From Ilex aquifolium (taxonomy: Eukaryota; Streptophyta; Magnoliopsida; Aquifoliales; Aquifoliaceae): a DNA stretch of 64,000 nt. Shown here piece after piece: positions 47,305-60,950 of the stretch; the stretch's first letter is position 1, and every line of letters starts with the position of its first letter. The notes below the pieces were generated by a model that saw nothing but the letters and a program-made list of their open reading frames with translations, was not told where the DNA came from and made no database searches. Made by a program: the position numbers and the translations under genes. The stretch is taken from the NCBI GenBank assembly GCA_951799425.1, contig OX637398.1, forward strand, positions 868,001-932,000. The letters run 5' to 3'.

Positions 47305-48025
47305 TAGGAGTGTTTATGGATCGGATTATCCACGGGTCCCGTTACTCTGCTCGAAAAAAATAGTTTAAAACTCACTATGTCCGATAGTTAGTCCGCTCGA
47401 ACTTAAACTCAATATCCTTCAAGAGAGGACTTGGGCGTAACCTCTAATCCACGCAAAAATCATATTAAAGCCCGACCCAAGAACCCACCCGCTTGCCCAG
47501 CCCAGTCAAAATATAAAAATAAGTTAACCAATTTCGGAATTTAAAATCTTAAAAATTTATATATTATAAATAATATATTCTTTTATTTTTCATGTATTAA
47601 TCATACACGTTTTAAATAATAGAGTTATGCAAACGATAGATAGATGGGTAGGTACCAACCTAGTTGAGATGTGATCATTCTATTGTGATGTAGTTCCTCT
47701 CATATTTATAAATAAAATTATTCATTATTTATTTTTTTTGCATTTTGATTTTGTTTTTAATTTAAAAATGTAATTTACAAAAATATTAAATTAAAAAAAT
47801 ATTCATTATTTCTAAATAAAATTGTATATAAAAAATCCGTCCAGCAGGCCCTCCCAACAAGCCCACCTAGTGAGTAGCGGGTTGGGCTGTGAGTAGCCTA
47901 CCCCTACCCGAAGTCAGTCTCGGCCCACCCAATAGCTCACCTGGATAAGAGTTTAGGCCTACCCCTTACCTAGGCCCAACCCGAAAAAAAATTTGTGAGC
48001 CGAGCCCGGCCCATGGACACCCCTA
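47305..48025. mobile_element. hAT-type element (721 bp)
   Basis: The left end TAGGAGTGTTTATGG and the reverse complement of the right end TAGGGGTGTCCATGG form the terminal inverted repeat. Flanking 8-mers are AATTGTGG (47297-47304) and AATTGCAG (48026-48033), 6 of 8 matching. The core holds GC-rich words near the right end (CCGAGCCCGGCCC) and AT-rich DNA in the middle. No transposase is present. Confidence 0.7.
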
Positions 48026-48575
48026 AATTGCAGTAATAATCTTCCATTTATAATCATATAATTTACTAAATAACGACAAACATTTTTATACAACAACGAA
48101 ATAACCTTACAATTTTAAAAAATTATAAAATAACCTCAATATATTCAAAATATATTCGGACATGTCTGAAATGTGTTTAAACATTAACAACAATATTAGT
48201 TGCACCTAATTTAAATTTAAATTGGTGAAAACCCAATAGTTTGTGACTATTTAATAGATAGTAGAGTTTATTAAATATTAAGACTCATTATTAGACCTAA
48301 TATCACAATGCATTAACTTTTTAAATTAGGTCTCAATAACATTATTCGAAAAGTTAACAATCATATAAGTAAAAGTCTTTTCAAATCAATATTACTATAA
48401 CATAATATTAGGGTGGCTACAATTAAATATGTCTAAATTTTATTTGAAAAAAATACATATTTTATATGAAGAAAAAAAAATTGAAGCCAGCATGTGCCCA
48501 CCCTAGCCCAAGGTTTTCTTAATATAGTGTAGTTCAATTAAGTCTAAAATTTTATACCATCTTCTAAATTCCCCA

Positions 48576-49350
48576 TCTATATAATAAAGTAGAGCGAAGT
48601 TTGAATCCAAGAGACAAAGAGAGGTCCAGATCGTTTTGAGACAAAACATAAACAAATCTAACGGACAACGTAATCCCAACATAAAAGACGGTTCAGATCA
48701 TCTCAAAAATTTTGATCCAACGATCTACGGTTAGTCTTAAATTTTTTTTTCCCGCCTAACTCAGTTTCCTGACTCACGCCTCTCTCTCTCCTTCAAAATC
48801 TTTCAAATCTTCCCTAATCTCATCCAAAATCCAAATCCCGCTGATTTGAGCTGCCCACACACGGCATCCAAGCACTCCAGCCCAAGCCAAACTCTCTCTC
48901 TCTCTCCTCTACGGATAAAGACCCAAAACACACATTCGTCTTCTCAAATCTTCCCCTTTCTCTCCTCCGTTACCCCCACCAATTTCTCTCCTTCACGTCT
49001 GACAGCAACTGTGGTCTGCCACCCATCTTCGCCAGGTATTTCCATCTCTTTGTCTGCCTCCCCCTCCCCTGTTCTTCTCCTTCCTCTCCCTCTCTCTTAT
49101 TTACTCCATTTCAAACTCCACCGTACCCAAACCCAAACCCCAGCCCATATCCCGCATTTCTTTCCCTCTACTCTCTACTCTCTACTCTCTACGCACACAT
49201 ACCACCGTCTTAAAACCACCTTTTCATCCTCTCCCCCCCCACCAACCAGACTCAACCACCAGAATCTCCCCGTCACCACCGGCACAGCTCCACTTTCTCT
49301 CCATTTACTCTCTGTGCACACTCAACGCACACACACCCCTCCAGACGCAC

Positions 49351-49408
<58 letters not shown>

Positions 49409-52273
49409 ACGCATAGCTTTGTTAATTTCCACTTTTTTGGCTTGCTCGCAAGATGTTTGAGAAAATGCTTAACAGGGATTTGGTTTTTTGGTTTCTGTAT
49501 GGTCCTCTGTCTTTGGTTTCTTGGTTTTCTAAAGGCTGTTGGTTGAATTTATGTTTCCCTTGGATGGGGTTTGTTTGATTTTGTGACTATTTATACGACA
49601 TTTGTTGGGTTCCCTTGGGGTTTAATTATTTTCTAACAAAATCCTTTGTTTTGTTTTGCAAGAGCAGTAGGACCACATTTTCGTATTGGAGGCAAAAAAC
49701 ATGGCGCTCAGCAAGGAAAAATTTGCAGTTAGTTTCCATTATTGTAAGCTATTTTAACCATTGTTCTTTCTTTGTTTTGTTATTTTCAGACTTTTTGTTA
49801 CTATTGATGTTTTTATTTGATTAACCCTGTGACTCAATGTTCTATTCTCTATTTTTTTTCCCTTTTTTGATATTGTCCCGGGAAAACTAGCAGCGACTTC
49901 CAAGTCATCAGGCATATTTGGCTGCCCAAATTAACGCCCATCTCCAGCTCTTCTTCCTAAAAATTGCCACTGATCTTTCTTCTCCTTTCCCTCACCTCTA
50001 TCTTTTCTCTTCACCACTCCGCCTCTCCCTCATCTCTCTTCTATCTTCGATTATTCAACAATGAAGCCCCTTTTGAATTTTTAATTTTTCGCCAATATGA
50101 TAATTATAGCATATTGTTAGAGACTTTGCAATAGAGGGCATATTTATAGATTTAATCATTTTCTACCTAGCTCAAAACAAGTGCTATGCCCTTTACATGA
50201 ATGTTCTGTGCTGCATTTTTTGTGTTAAGCTCTTCATATAATTTTCTTTTGTTCTCTCTATAACCTTGCTTGATTTATATTGATTTTTACTATAATTATT
50301 GGGTGATGCATTGTTCTGATTTGGATTTGATTGTTTCAGGACTTCAACATAGTTGTTCTTTCTTATCTTTCTATAACTTGTAGGGTTTTCATTTTCTTGA
50401 CCTTTTTTTCTTCCCATGGATGTGGCCACAAAACAAGAACAAGGTTTTCTCCTTCCTCACTCTGTCTTTTTATTTTCTTTGTATTTTTGAAGTTTTCATG
50501 CATTGATTTCTTTGATAATTTGCTTTATAATCTGCATGTTGCTAGCCTCTGTTGTGTTCTAGCTTTAGAATATCTAATGTTACCCCAAAAGTCCAACCGT
50601 CTAAGCATAGTTTTAAAGAATACAATAGTTTATTCCATATGTTAGTTTTGGTGTAGTGTCATGGGAAAACAAGTCAGTCTTATGTTTGTTGCCCTTTAAA
50701 GATAGTTATCTTAGAATATTGACCTTCTGAGAAAAAAAATCCCTTATAAACTTTTTTTTTTTTTTTTGTGCTCTCAAAATGAAAATACCATCATTGTTAT
50801 GCTGTAGATTTTCAATTGGCTCTTAGTTGTTGGGTTTCCTAATTGTGGAGAGGTTATGCAACTTAAGAACTACCATTTATCATAAAGACATTGTGCCTAC
50901 ATGGATGTTTATAATCAATGATCATTCTGTACACGTTTTTTAATTTTTGTTTTGATCTTTATTATTTTGATTTGCAGGCTTTATTTGCTCCTCTAATTAG
51001 TTGATGTCTTTGTTTGACCGACACTAGGACTCATGTTCTCTTTTCTCTTTTTTTTTTTAATCTTATTTGATATTGTCTCCGTATTTTTCTGAGCAAAACT
51101 GTGGTTGGGAATGCATCACAACCAATTATTTCCATGGGCCTTTGTGTATAAAATTGAACTTTTTTGTAATGGGCAATTCTAGGCATAATTAAATTATTAA
51201 TCGTGAGAAAAAGAAATCGGAGGGGTTTAGGATTGTTGGTGTATATGTAAATACACATGAATTCATATATGTACATGTTCATTTACATTTTTGTTGATTG
51301 TGTCTCATTATTAATTAATCAAGAGAATAAGAATTTTATTTATTTCCTTTGGAGTATATGATCTCCACATTTGAAATGTCCACTTATGTTAATGGACAAG
51401 TATTTCTAGGTTTGAATTGGAAATTTTGAATTACTGATTTTAAGAATATTTTCTATGAGTGAGATTTATGGAAATGGTTTTTATTTTGGGAGAGATTAAT
51501 GTGATTTGTTCTGGGTTATGGAACTTAATAGTATTGGTTTTGAGAATGTAGATCTATGAATTTTGTTGACTTTAAAATGTGGATTATTATGGTGGATGAT
51601 CCAAAGAGAGTTTATTGTGTTCGATTATCTATTTGTCATTCATTGATCAATATTTAAGTTAAATGTTGGGTACTGCTAAAGTTTGTGTTCTGTTAGAACT
51701 TAAATCAATTGATGCCAAAGTTTTAGATGAAATTTACAAACACAATTTTTAATCTCTGCTTCATAGGGAGTTTTTGTTTATCATTCGCTTCAAGGAAGAA
51801 ACTTTCTCTCAAGTATGATGTGTGATTTGTATTTATGCTCTTTTTTGGGCACATATTTACGCTTTATATTTATTTATTTATTTGGCAACAAACTGGTTAA
51901 TTTTGGGAGGTTTCGGTATTAGGATTCCTAAATGTTGTATTCTTGGGGTGCATTTTTCTCTTTGAAACAAATTAACAAATTAAAGATGGAAGTTATGGGT
52001 GTCTTTTTCATTTTTTTTTTACTGAGTAATGCATTGTTCCATAATATGTAGAAAATAAAAATACTTGACCATTTAGTATAGTCAGTATATTGTGAGAACT
52101 TGGTTTTTTTTTTTTTTGTTGAGATTGTGAGGACTTAGTTTCTTGTTAAGTCGTCCATGCCTTTTTCATTTATTGTCACCGATGATTTTCTGTTATAAAA
52201 AGTTTTCATATACGGTAATTGCTTACGATTTTTTGTTTATTACATAGTGCCTTCAGGCACGGGCAATAACTAG
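48576..52273 (+). mobile_element. Non-autonomous Helitron (3.7 kb)
   Basis: The left end is TCTATATAATAAAGTAGAGC, the conserved TC start. The right end is CTAG (52270-52273), preceded by a hairpin GTGCC-TTCA-GGCAC (52247-52260) and the spacer GGGCAATAA. It is inserted between A (48575) and T (52274) without target duplication, as Helitrons are. No Rep/helicase frame is visible, so it is non-autonomous. The interior carries a CT-rich stretch (about 48780-49340), a CA microsatellite and T-rich intron-like DNA, which may be captured gene pieces. Confidence 0.85.
49352..49407. repeat. (CA)n microsatellite
   Basis: A nearly pure CA dinucleotide run of about 27 units inside the Helitron. It inflates an open frame (Thr-His repeats) that should not be taken as a gene. 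Confidence 0.95.
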
Positions 52274-53424
52274 TAATTCAATAGAGTTCGGATAGTTTTG
52301 CTTCGACTCGCCAATTCCAGCTTGATTACTGGCCCAGCATGAATGTATATATGTGAAAATTAGAAGTCAATTCATTTTATAAAAAAAAAAATTCTTATAT
52401 TAAATACAAGTTTAAATATTTTAATGCTTTAAGGAAAATTTTAATATTTTTTTATGCCACCCAGTTCAATCCCAAGAAAATTAAAATTAAAATTCTTTTT
52501 AATTATGTTTTTGTCTTGCCCTTAAATCTTTTAATATCTCTTTGTCTCCACCGTTTTTAGAAAAAAAAATTAGGGCTTTAGAGCAGTCGATTGAAACACT
52601 ACGTTAATAAATTAGAAGTGGGTCGAACTCATTTGGAGAGGGAGTGTGATGAGACAAATGTGTTGACGAGCAAAGCACGAAAATGGGTTGGGGACAAGTA
52701 TTATTTATAAAAGAACCGCACGTGCGAATTCCCCCGCATACGGCTCAAGTGGCGAAGGCCCTTTCCTTTGCGCTTATTCATATTTGTCTGTAAAAGTATT
52801 GACACTTGTCTCAATTATTTCAACTTTTGAATCTTTTGTTCTTCAACTTTTATGTTTCAACCGCACAGTAATCACACCTCCACCCCGCTTACTCAAGTCT
52901 ATCTATCCTTGCATATTTTTGTCAGGAATTTTTTTTTTTTATTTTTTTGATGAAAAGCTTATTTTGTAAAACTTATCTAGATGAAAAGCTTAGTTTGTAA
53001 ATCATATTTCTGTAAAATGAAAATTAAGCATGCTTTTGCTTCTAATTCTTGACAATAGTGAGACATGAAAATCTTCACTTGTTTCGGAGGAAAAAGGTCA
53101 AGGGCCTTTTGAACCGGCCCAATATCATTGAGCCCATGGATTCTCCAAGTCCCGGTCTCGAACTCTAGAAATAGCAGTGGGCCAATGGCCCATCTTAATC
53201 AGTAACACACGGGACGAGTTAAGCTCGAGTTTCACTCACCTTTTTCAAATAAAGCCCCAACAACAGCCTGCCTGCAAAATTCACAAAAAAAATTATATTT
53301 ATTTGTTGTTGTAGGTGTTCTTTCTCTTCTTCTTTCTTCTTTCTTCTTTCTTCCTCAAGTCTCTGAAATCGATTGAAATTATCTGATCCATTCAATCGGT
53401 TTCATAAAATTGAAAAGAAAAAAG
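52274..53424 (+). promoter_or_regulatory. CSN3 upstream region with GGCCCA motifs
   Basis: AT-rich DNA up to about 53000, then the CSN3 promoter. Three GGCCCA/TGGGCC motifs occur at 53116-53121, 53178-53183 and 53187-53192. These site-II-like elements are bound by TCP factors and are common in plant housekeeping promoters. A CTT-rich leader (53320-53360) precedes the start codon. The transcription start is not fixed. Confidence 0.5.
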
Positions 53425-56400
53425 ATGAATCTGAACATGAATTCAGTGGAGTCACTGGTGGCTCAAATCCAAGGGCTTTCGAGCAGTCCCGAAGATATCA
53501 CCCACCTTCACACCTTTTTGAAACAATCCGAGGATTTACTTCAGTCCGAGTCGAGTCGCTTCGCTTCTTTTCTCCCTGAACTAGACCCCTCCAAGCACTC
53601 TCTCGGCTACCTATATATTCTGTAAGTCTCCTTTAACTCCGTTAATGCGGATATGTTTTTTTGTTTCTACTTTATATAAAATTATCTGAATGTGTTTTGG
53701 TGAATCTTTACTTGCCTATCTTTGATGGGATTTTTGAATTTCGGGGTTGTTATATATCAGCCAAGTATGTATTTTTTTTATTTAAGGGCTAGGATTTGCG
53801 TTTCTTTATATAAGATTTTATCTGTGTGTTGGTGAATCTTTATTTGCGTATCTTTGACGGGGTTTTTGAATTTTGGGGTTGTTATGTGTCAACCAAGTAT
53901 GTATTGTTTTTTATAGAAGGGCTTGGATTTGAGTTTCTGGGAATTGCCTTTTGGTTTATACTTTATATTACTACTACATGTTAAGTTTTGTGGGATATCT
54001 GTACTGCCTCACGCCCGCGCGATATACTCTATCTCATCTTTGGGTAGGCATGTTTGTGTCATACAAATGGTAGTCGCTATTATGCTACTGTCTAGGTAAT
54101 GCGTAATCTGGTAAGTTGTGTTGTTCTGTGGTATATTTGGATGGCGGCTTGAAATCTGTGATGGTGCCCACCATGCATATCATGGGAGGGAGTTTCCACA
54201 TTTAGCAGGGAGTTTCCATAGAGATTCAGAGGTACCCAATAATTTAGCCCTAAACTATAGTTTACAATTTTATGTAAAATCCATGGAAATTAAAGAAGCT
54301 CAATGTATCCTGTTTTGAACCTGGCCAATGTGGCAAAGCTGTATGATTGATGCAGCACTATGGGGCCATCATAGGATCATTGATTAACTTTTATTTGAGA
54401 ACAGAAAAGAAATGTTTATCGGTTGCTCTAGTTGAAATAAATTCCATCTGTTTCAGGGTTTTGTTTTTGGAGAGGGGTGGGGGAAGAACCGAAGAAGTCT
54501 GTCAAATCTCTCATATTACTGCCAATCTGCCATACACTGAAATGTCAGCTCTTACCAACGTATGAAAAACCTCGCACCAATTATCTATGTATGTGTGATG
54601 GTGCTATCAGTCCCTCCAGCTATTCATTCACATTTGGTCAGGAGTTCCTTTGAGTTAAAGAGAAACGAAGAAAACAGAAAACAAACTAAGAAGATAAAAA
54701 GGATAAGGACAGCTGAAATTGAAATTGGTGCTCTCATGACAAGCAATCCTTTGAATATTGACGAATTTGTTCTTAGCATGCCAATGGGCAAGTACACAGT
54801 TTCATGGTGGGTTAAATCATTAAATTTTCAACTGTAGAAACTAGTAAATGCTGTCAAACTACAATACTAGTTTGACCTTGGAAACAAAAACAAAGAAAAA
54901 AATAACTTTTGCCTTTAACATAGTTGATGCAAAAATTAAAATTTTTTGAGATTACAATTGTTTTTCTTAATCTGATAGATTGGGGTTTCTTTTTGGCACT
55001 TGTCTTTTGGCAGGGAGCCATGCACTGCTGCACCGATTTCAAAAGAGCAAGCAAATGAGATGGTTGTCTCTATTGCAAGGTTTATCAGTGAGTGCGCTGT
55101 AGAGCAGATTCGTTTGGTGCCCGATAAATGTACTAATCTCTACCTTAAAACATGTCGTATCTGATGTATGTGGATGTTGTCTGACTGAATCTTGCCATTT
55201 TCTGGTTGTATGCTGAGTTTGCAGTCATATCTGTTTGTAAAAGGTTCAAAGACCAAGTTATGCTGCTTGAAGCCCCAATGCGGGGTGTGGCTCCTCTGTT
55301 GACAGCTGTTCGGAAGCTTCAAACATCCTCTGAGCAGTTAACTTCTTTACATCCAGACTTTCTTCTTCTCTGTTTGTTAGCGAAGTGCTATAAAACTGGT
55401 CTATGCATTTTGGAAGACGATCTATTTGAGGTTGATCAGCCAAGGGACTTTTTCCTTTATTGTTATTATGGGTGAGTTGCTTTAGCTTTCTGGTATTTTA
55501 TTTTTCCTTCCATTTTCCTTGATCTCCTTATTTGCCTTTCATGTTGGATGATTCGGCTTATTGGGAGCTTTTCCTACTTCTGCTGTTGTGGGTGACGTCC
55601 TGTAGCTTCTTATCAGCTTTTCCTTGTTTTATTTCGCATCTCTGCTATACTAAAATTAAATGTCACTTTCCAATTATTGCCTTCAATTATAGATTGACTC
55701 ATGAGTTACTTTCTCTTGTTTCTACTTCTATCTTGAAAAACAAATCAAGTATGAGTTGGCTGAATTTGTTCAGTATCTTTTATTTGGTTAGGTGAGCTGA
55801 TAACAATTGTGATCAAGTTTCTCTTAATTAAAAGCGTCTTTAACTCCCTACTTGAAGCTTGAACCTGATATCCTTTTATGCTTAAGCAGCTTTTAAATGA
55901 TTTGATTAAAGAGGTGATTGTACTTATCGGTTTGTTTAGCTGCAAAAAGCGAAAAACATGAGGTATGGCAAACAACAGAAAGAATATATTCATTGTAGGA
56001 CTAGGATTGCTCAAGCATATCATCAGCAAAAGGAAGTCTAGAGTTGAGGTTTTTGAAATAGAAAATAAACAACTGCGAAGCATTATTTGTGTCACAATAT
56101 TTTTGAATTCAAGAAAAAAAGGTCTCTGAAGAGACCAACTGCTTTATCCTGAATCAAGACTATAATAGCTTTCTTACAGTTGTTGTACTTAAGGATATTC
56201 AAGATGGGAACCCATTGCCTAGTCCAACCATTCGTCCTTATTTCAAAATCATGCGTGAATATTTTAAAGTCAGGACAGCCCTCCACATGCCCGTGTTATA
56301 ATTGGAATGTTTCCTTAAAAACAAAGCACGTGCTGCCAATTGATCATACTCTGAATGCGTTAGTCATCTTTAATAAATTGTTGATGGATTTGCTTGATAA

Positions 56401-59400
56401 CTGATGTTTGATTTCGTCGTTTTTAGCAAATCCTTCTTCAGCTTGGGGCTTTAGGTGCTTCACTATCAACCAGGAAAATACTTATATGTTTTCATATTTG
56501 TTTTGATGGTAGGGGGATGATTTGCATAGGACAAAAGCGTTATCGGAAAGCATTGGAGCTCCTACACAATGTCTGTCAAACTTCTAGTGCTCACTGATTT
56601 TATAAGTTTTTTTAACTATTTAATGACCAGTTTATCCTAATACTTGCCGATTTTACGTGTATATAGTTGTAAGTGTACATAAATAATTTGTTTAACTTTG
56701 ACCATCATCTGCTTATTGTTTTCAGGTTGTAACTGCTCCCATGTCTACTTTAAATGCTATATCTGTTGAAGCATACAAAAAGTACATGCTGGTTTCACTC
56801 ATTCACCTTGGGCAGGTTTGTTTTGTTCTTTCTCACAGCCTACTGATTATATGGGTCTGTAGCACGAGATCATTTTCAAAGAAAACCACACTCGCATTTC
56901 TTAATTGATAGTCGAATGTGAAACATCCTTTGTGAAACGTCCTTTCTAAGGCAATAATTAGATTTCTGACCATGCAAATGCATTATTCTGTTTGATAGCA
57001 TCGTCAAGGTAGTCTGTAATAGTATATTCTGTTTACCAGTATGCATAAATATTTACAGTGGTATATATATTACTATAAGCTACTTCTATTTGATTAACCT
57101 AGTTATGATATTATGGCCTATAATGATCTTACTACCACCTTTTTATCTTTGCAAAGGAAAACATCACCATTGTTGCTGTCGTAGTCTCTATCATTGTTAT
57201 ATACCTCAAGTACTTGGGTTATTAGTTGTTTGTGTGGGTAGTCTGCTTAGACAAGTTTTCTCTATGATACTTTCTTCTCTTATAATTTTCCATTATTAAT
57301 CTTCTGATTAAGAGGGACTTACTTTACTTCTGATGGCAGTTCTCTCTTAGTTTCCCGAAATACACTGCTTCAGTGGCTCAAAGGAATCTAAAGAACATTT
57401 GTCAGGTAATGATTAATGTCTGTGAAAGTTTTGTTTTGCTGATGATTGTAAATCACATGCATTTTATCATCAACTTGTCCAACCTCGAGGTTTCTCTTTA
57501 ATAATGACGTCTTCTTCTATTTCATCTAAGTGTTGCATAATGAGCTACACATCCAGTGTGCACAGTGAGACTAGATGCTTACAAAATTTTGCTTTGTGGG
57601 TTCTTTTTATGATTTATATTCTGTTGATGTGGAGTTATGCAAGTCAATCTGGGTATCCCAACTTAGATTCTGTTATAAAACTTTTTAGAATTTCGATAGT
57701 GGTGACTGGTGAGGTAAGAAGCACGGGCATGGACACCGGATACGCAGACACAACATTTCTCAAAAAATTAAAATTCGGACATGTTGGGAACACGTTATAG
57801 ATAATTGTGTTTTATATATAAAATTATATAATTTACCACAAATATAGTGATAATGATATATTATTCATAAAAAATTCAGTATTTTATGATAAGTAAATGT
57901 TATCTCTAGTCATTTAGTGTGAATATTTAGACTAACATCATAATAATCAATAATTATCAATTTTTTCGTAGACGTGTACTATACATATATGATTTAAATG
58001 ATTGCTCTCATCTCAATTGCTCTTTTTTATATCTTTTATGTATCTTTTACTTTTGTTATCATATTTTTAGCACAACTTTAACATGTCTAGTCTTGACAAT
58101 TATATGTTCTTTCGTAGTATAAGATATTTAATAGTCAATTTTTTAAGCTTGTTAATCACATGTTTATTATTTAGTAGTATACGCGGTTTAAGAAGTGTCG
58201 GACACGTCACCAAAAAAATGTCGGACACGTGTCCGAAATTAAAATTTTATAATTTAATTATGGACACGGATAAAAGAGTATCGGATACGTATCCGAGAAG
58301 TGTCGGTGTCCGACACGGATATGTCACCTTCTTGAAAGTGTCCGTGCTTCATAAGTGGAGAGGGTAGATGAATCTCTATTGCTTGTTCTATTATAACCAA
58401 AGAAGTAAAAATTGAATGTTGAATTCTAAGTGTTGCATGCTGATTTTTTTAATCTGAAAACAATTTGTTAAATACTGAGTTAGTACTAAATTGAATGAAG
58501 CTATTTGATCAATATAAGAAGCTGAGGACGGAAAATAATTGACCTTTCAATTTTCCATTCCACTAGTTATTTTGAAATTCATGTCTAAATATGAATTTAT
58601 CCAATCAAAAACAATAAAGGTAAGTCTACGGTACTAAAAAGTTTTTTTTGGGTACCGTGCCACCAAATATTAATTTTCGGGGTTAAGTTACCAATTTTTG
58701 GGAGTCCAGTTACACTTTTTTTTTTTTTTAGGTTTTTGGGACTGATCCAATATCTTATGATCGATCCTAAAATATTGAGGAATCGATCCCAAACATCTCC
58801 AAATAGTTGTGACTTGACGCAAAAAATTATTACTTAATCTCTAAAAATTGTATCATGATCCAAAATATTCTTGAGCAAACCAGTGAGAAACTTTGGGTGA
58901 TGATTGCTTGTATTGTACTTGCACACTTAATGCAGATATGGAGAAACAGATGTATCTGGAGTAGTAGATTAAAGTGACAAAAACTTCGTCAATTGATAGC
59001 AGCGAAAAAGCACATAAGCCAGCCGTTGTTGGTGGTTTCTGTAGTTACATGTGTTTACCCACAAAACAGAAACCACCACATATATTCCACTCATTCGGTG
59101 CATATCCTTGCAGAGATGCAAACATCCTCAGGGTTCTAATTTTTATATATACATTCTAAGAGGAGGATAGAACCAATACCTTGCAGAATTTTTTGACAGC
59201 TGCAACAGAAACCGAGTAGTAGAACAATACGTAGGGTTTGTGGAGAGAGACAACTCAGGTAGGAAATTGATTACCTAAGACGAAGGGAGGACTTGCGGTG
59301 ATCTGAATGTAATAGTGTTTGAGACAAAAACAATTGAGGTCAAACTTCTCAAATTACAGAGGCATAAAATCTGTCTCTCTCCTGAGCGTAGTCCCTCTTC

Positions 59401-60950
59401 AGCAATAAGTAGGTGGGAGGTTACTTAAATTTTTAAGCCTTTTTTCAGATGCAATTAATCAATTAAGTGGTAATGAATTTTGTTATCAAACACACTTATT
59501 GCTTAATCCCTTCAATTTTCGGCATTAAGAGCCCTATCAAACAGCCCCTTAGTCCTTGTGTCTTTTGGGTAGTCCTTGTGTGTTTGATATGCTATTTTGA
59601 TTGCCACCCATTTAGTGGAATGCGTCACTGATGTCTCTATGTGATTCATTAGATATATTTGCTGTTGTAATAGTTAAATATTAGATCTTCTATCTGATTT
59701 GTGTTAAGTTTTCGAGTTGAATACTTGTATAGATGGCTTTCCATTTTCTCGTGGTTTGTTAAATGATGTCATATGTAGATTTGGTTTGGTGGTGTTATTG
59801 TTTCTTTTTTCTTCCCCTTCTGGTTAGCCATATCTGGAGTTGGCAAATAGCTATAGCACTGGAAAAATTTCAGAACTGGAAACGTTTGTGCAGGCAAACA
59901 CGGAGAAGTTTGAAATTGTGAGTTTGTTCTATTCTGGTTTATTCTTTGTTTTACTAGTATTTTGAGATGGAAGGATGAGCCTAAGACGCCAACGTCTGAA
60001 GAAAAGTTATTCTGCTACATTAATGAAGCTTTCACCCCACCTAAAATGGTTTTGGTTTATTTCTTTTGTTTTTTAGGACAACAATCTTGGATTGGTGAAA
60101 CAGGTGGTATCATCAATGTATAAGAGAAATATTCAGAGATTGACTCAGACATATTTGACTCTCTCCCTCCAAGACATTGCCAACACCGTACAATTGAATA
60201 GCCCTAAGGAGGCTGAAATGCACGTTCTTCAAATGGTAGTTAGTGTGGCACTCTTCCTTCCTTAATATTGCCATCAGCTGTGGCTTGTGGGTGTCTTCTA
60301 TTCTTTAACTTGCTATACGAATGTTCAATTTTAGATCCAAGATGGTGAGATATATGCCACTATCAACCAAAAGGATGGAATGGTTAGATTCCTTGAAGAT
60401 CCTGAGCAATATAAAAGTTGTGAGATGATTGAACATATTGACTCTTCAATTCAGAGGTATGTTATTTTGTGTGATCTGTTATGTTATTTGTCCCACACTG
60501 TTCAAATCAACTGGCATTTGGGAGATTGTTGAACAAAATTACCTTTGGAGTGGTGAGGTTATAATTACCGCTATTTTTCTTTTTCTTTATCCTACTCATC
60601 AGTGCTTGTATATGATATTTATAACAGTTCTGTGGTATGATCAATGGATGGGTTCTTTTTCTATTTATTGTTACAGGATAATGAGCCTATCAAAGAAACT
60701 GACTGCTATGGATGAACTCCTGTCATCTGACCCATTATACCTGGCAAAGGTAAGCGTGCTATTAGTCCTCCGGAAAGTCTTGTAAATTTTGTTTAAAAAG
60801 GTTGCTATGCTTTGGGAGGCTTTCTTTTCTCCCTTTGCGGTCAAGTTGTCAACTAATGAGATATGCATATCACATGTTCAGGTTGGGAGAGAGCGACAGC
60901 GATTTGATTTCGATGACTTTGATACTGTTCCACAGAAATTCCTCATATGA
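53425..60950 (+). CDS. CSN3: COP9 signalosome complex subunit 3
   Basis: Eleven exons (53425-53621, 55014-55129, 55225-55471, 56513-56570, 56726-56815, 57340-57405, 59828-59917, 60077-60235, 60335-60456, 60677-60749, 60882-60950) join in frame to 428 residues, close to the length of Arabidopsis CSN3. The protein is a PCI subunit of the COP9 signalosome, the nuclear complex that removes NEDD8/RUB from cullins in the photomorphogenesis and hormone pathways. Recognisable segments are [54 protein letters not shown], [14 protein letters not shown], the PCI region [21 protein letters not shown] ... [26 protein letters not shown], and the C-terminus [17 protein letters not shown]. The donor after exon 4 (AAT|GTCTGT) is weak. 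A second in-frame ATG at 53437 is an alternative start. Confidence 0.93.
53622..55013 (+). other. CSN3 intron 1
   Basis: A 1.4-kb intron between CT|GTAAGT and TTTTGGCAG. It contains an imperfect direct repeat: GTGTTTTGGTGAATCTTTACTTGC near 53691 recurs as GTGTTGGTGAATCTTTATTTGC near 53825, in each case followed by a GGGTTGTTAT block. No coding exon or RNA gene was seen. Confidence 0.6.
57715..58353. mobile_element. MITE in CSN3 intron 6, Mutator-like
   Basis: The left end TAAGAAGCACGGGCATGG and the reverse complement of the right end TATGAAGCACGGACAC are inverted copies, with GGACACCGGATACG and related GTCGGACACG words just inside. The flanks ACTGGTGAGG (57705-57714) and AGTGGAGAGG (58354-58363) agree at 8 of 10 positions, compatible with an old 9-10-bp Mutator-type duplication. 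No transposase is present. The rest of this 2.4-kb intron (57406-59827) shows no exon. Confidence 0.55.

Larger units (their letters stand above)
46311..48575. other. RRF promoter and intergenic DNA
   Basis: The first 200 bp or so upstream of the RRF start form its promoter. A C-box palindrome AACGACGTCGTT occurs at 46452-46463. Farther right is AT-rich DNA with a hAT-type element (47305-48025). A short ATG frame at 46767-46961 has no family signature and was not annotated. Confidence 0.5.

Noticed and set aside
48846..49460. A 204-residue open frame in CT- and CA-rich DNA
   Set aside because: It is low-complexity sequence inside the Helitron, inflated by the CA microsatellite, with no domain or splice support.
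54562..54837. A 91-residue frame in CSN3 intron 1
   Set aside because: It is within an intron, has no homology signal I recognise and lacks flanking splice sites in frame.
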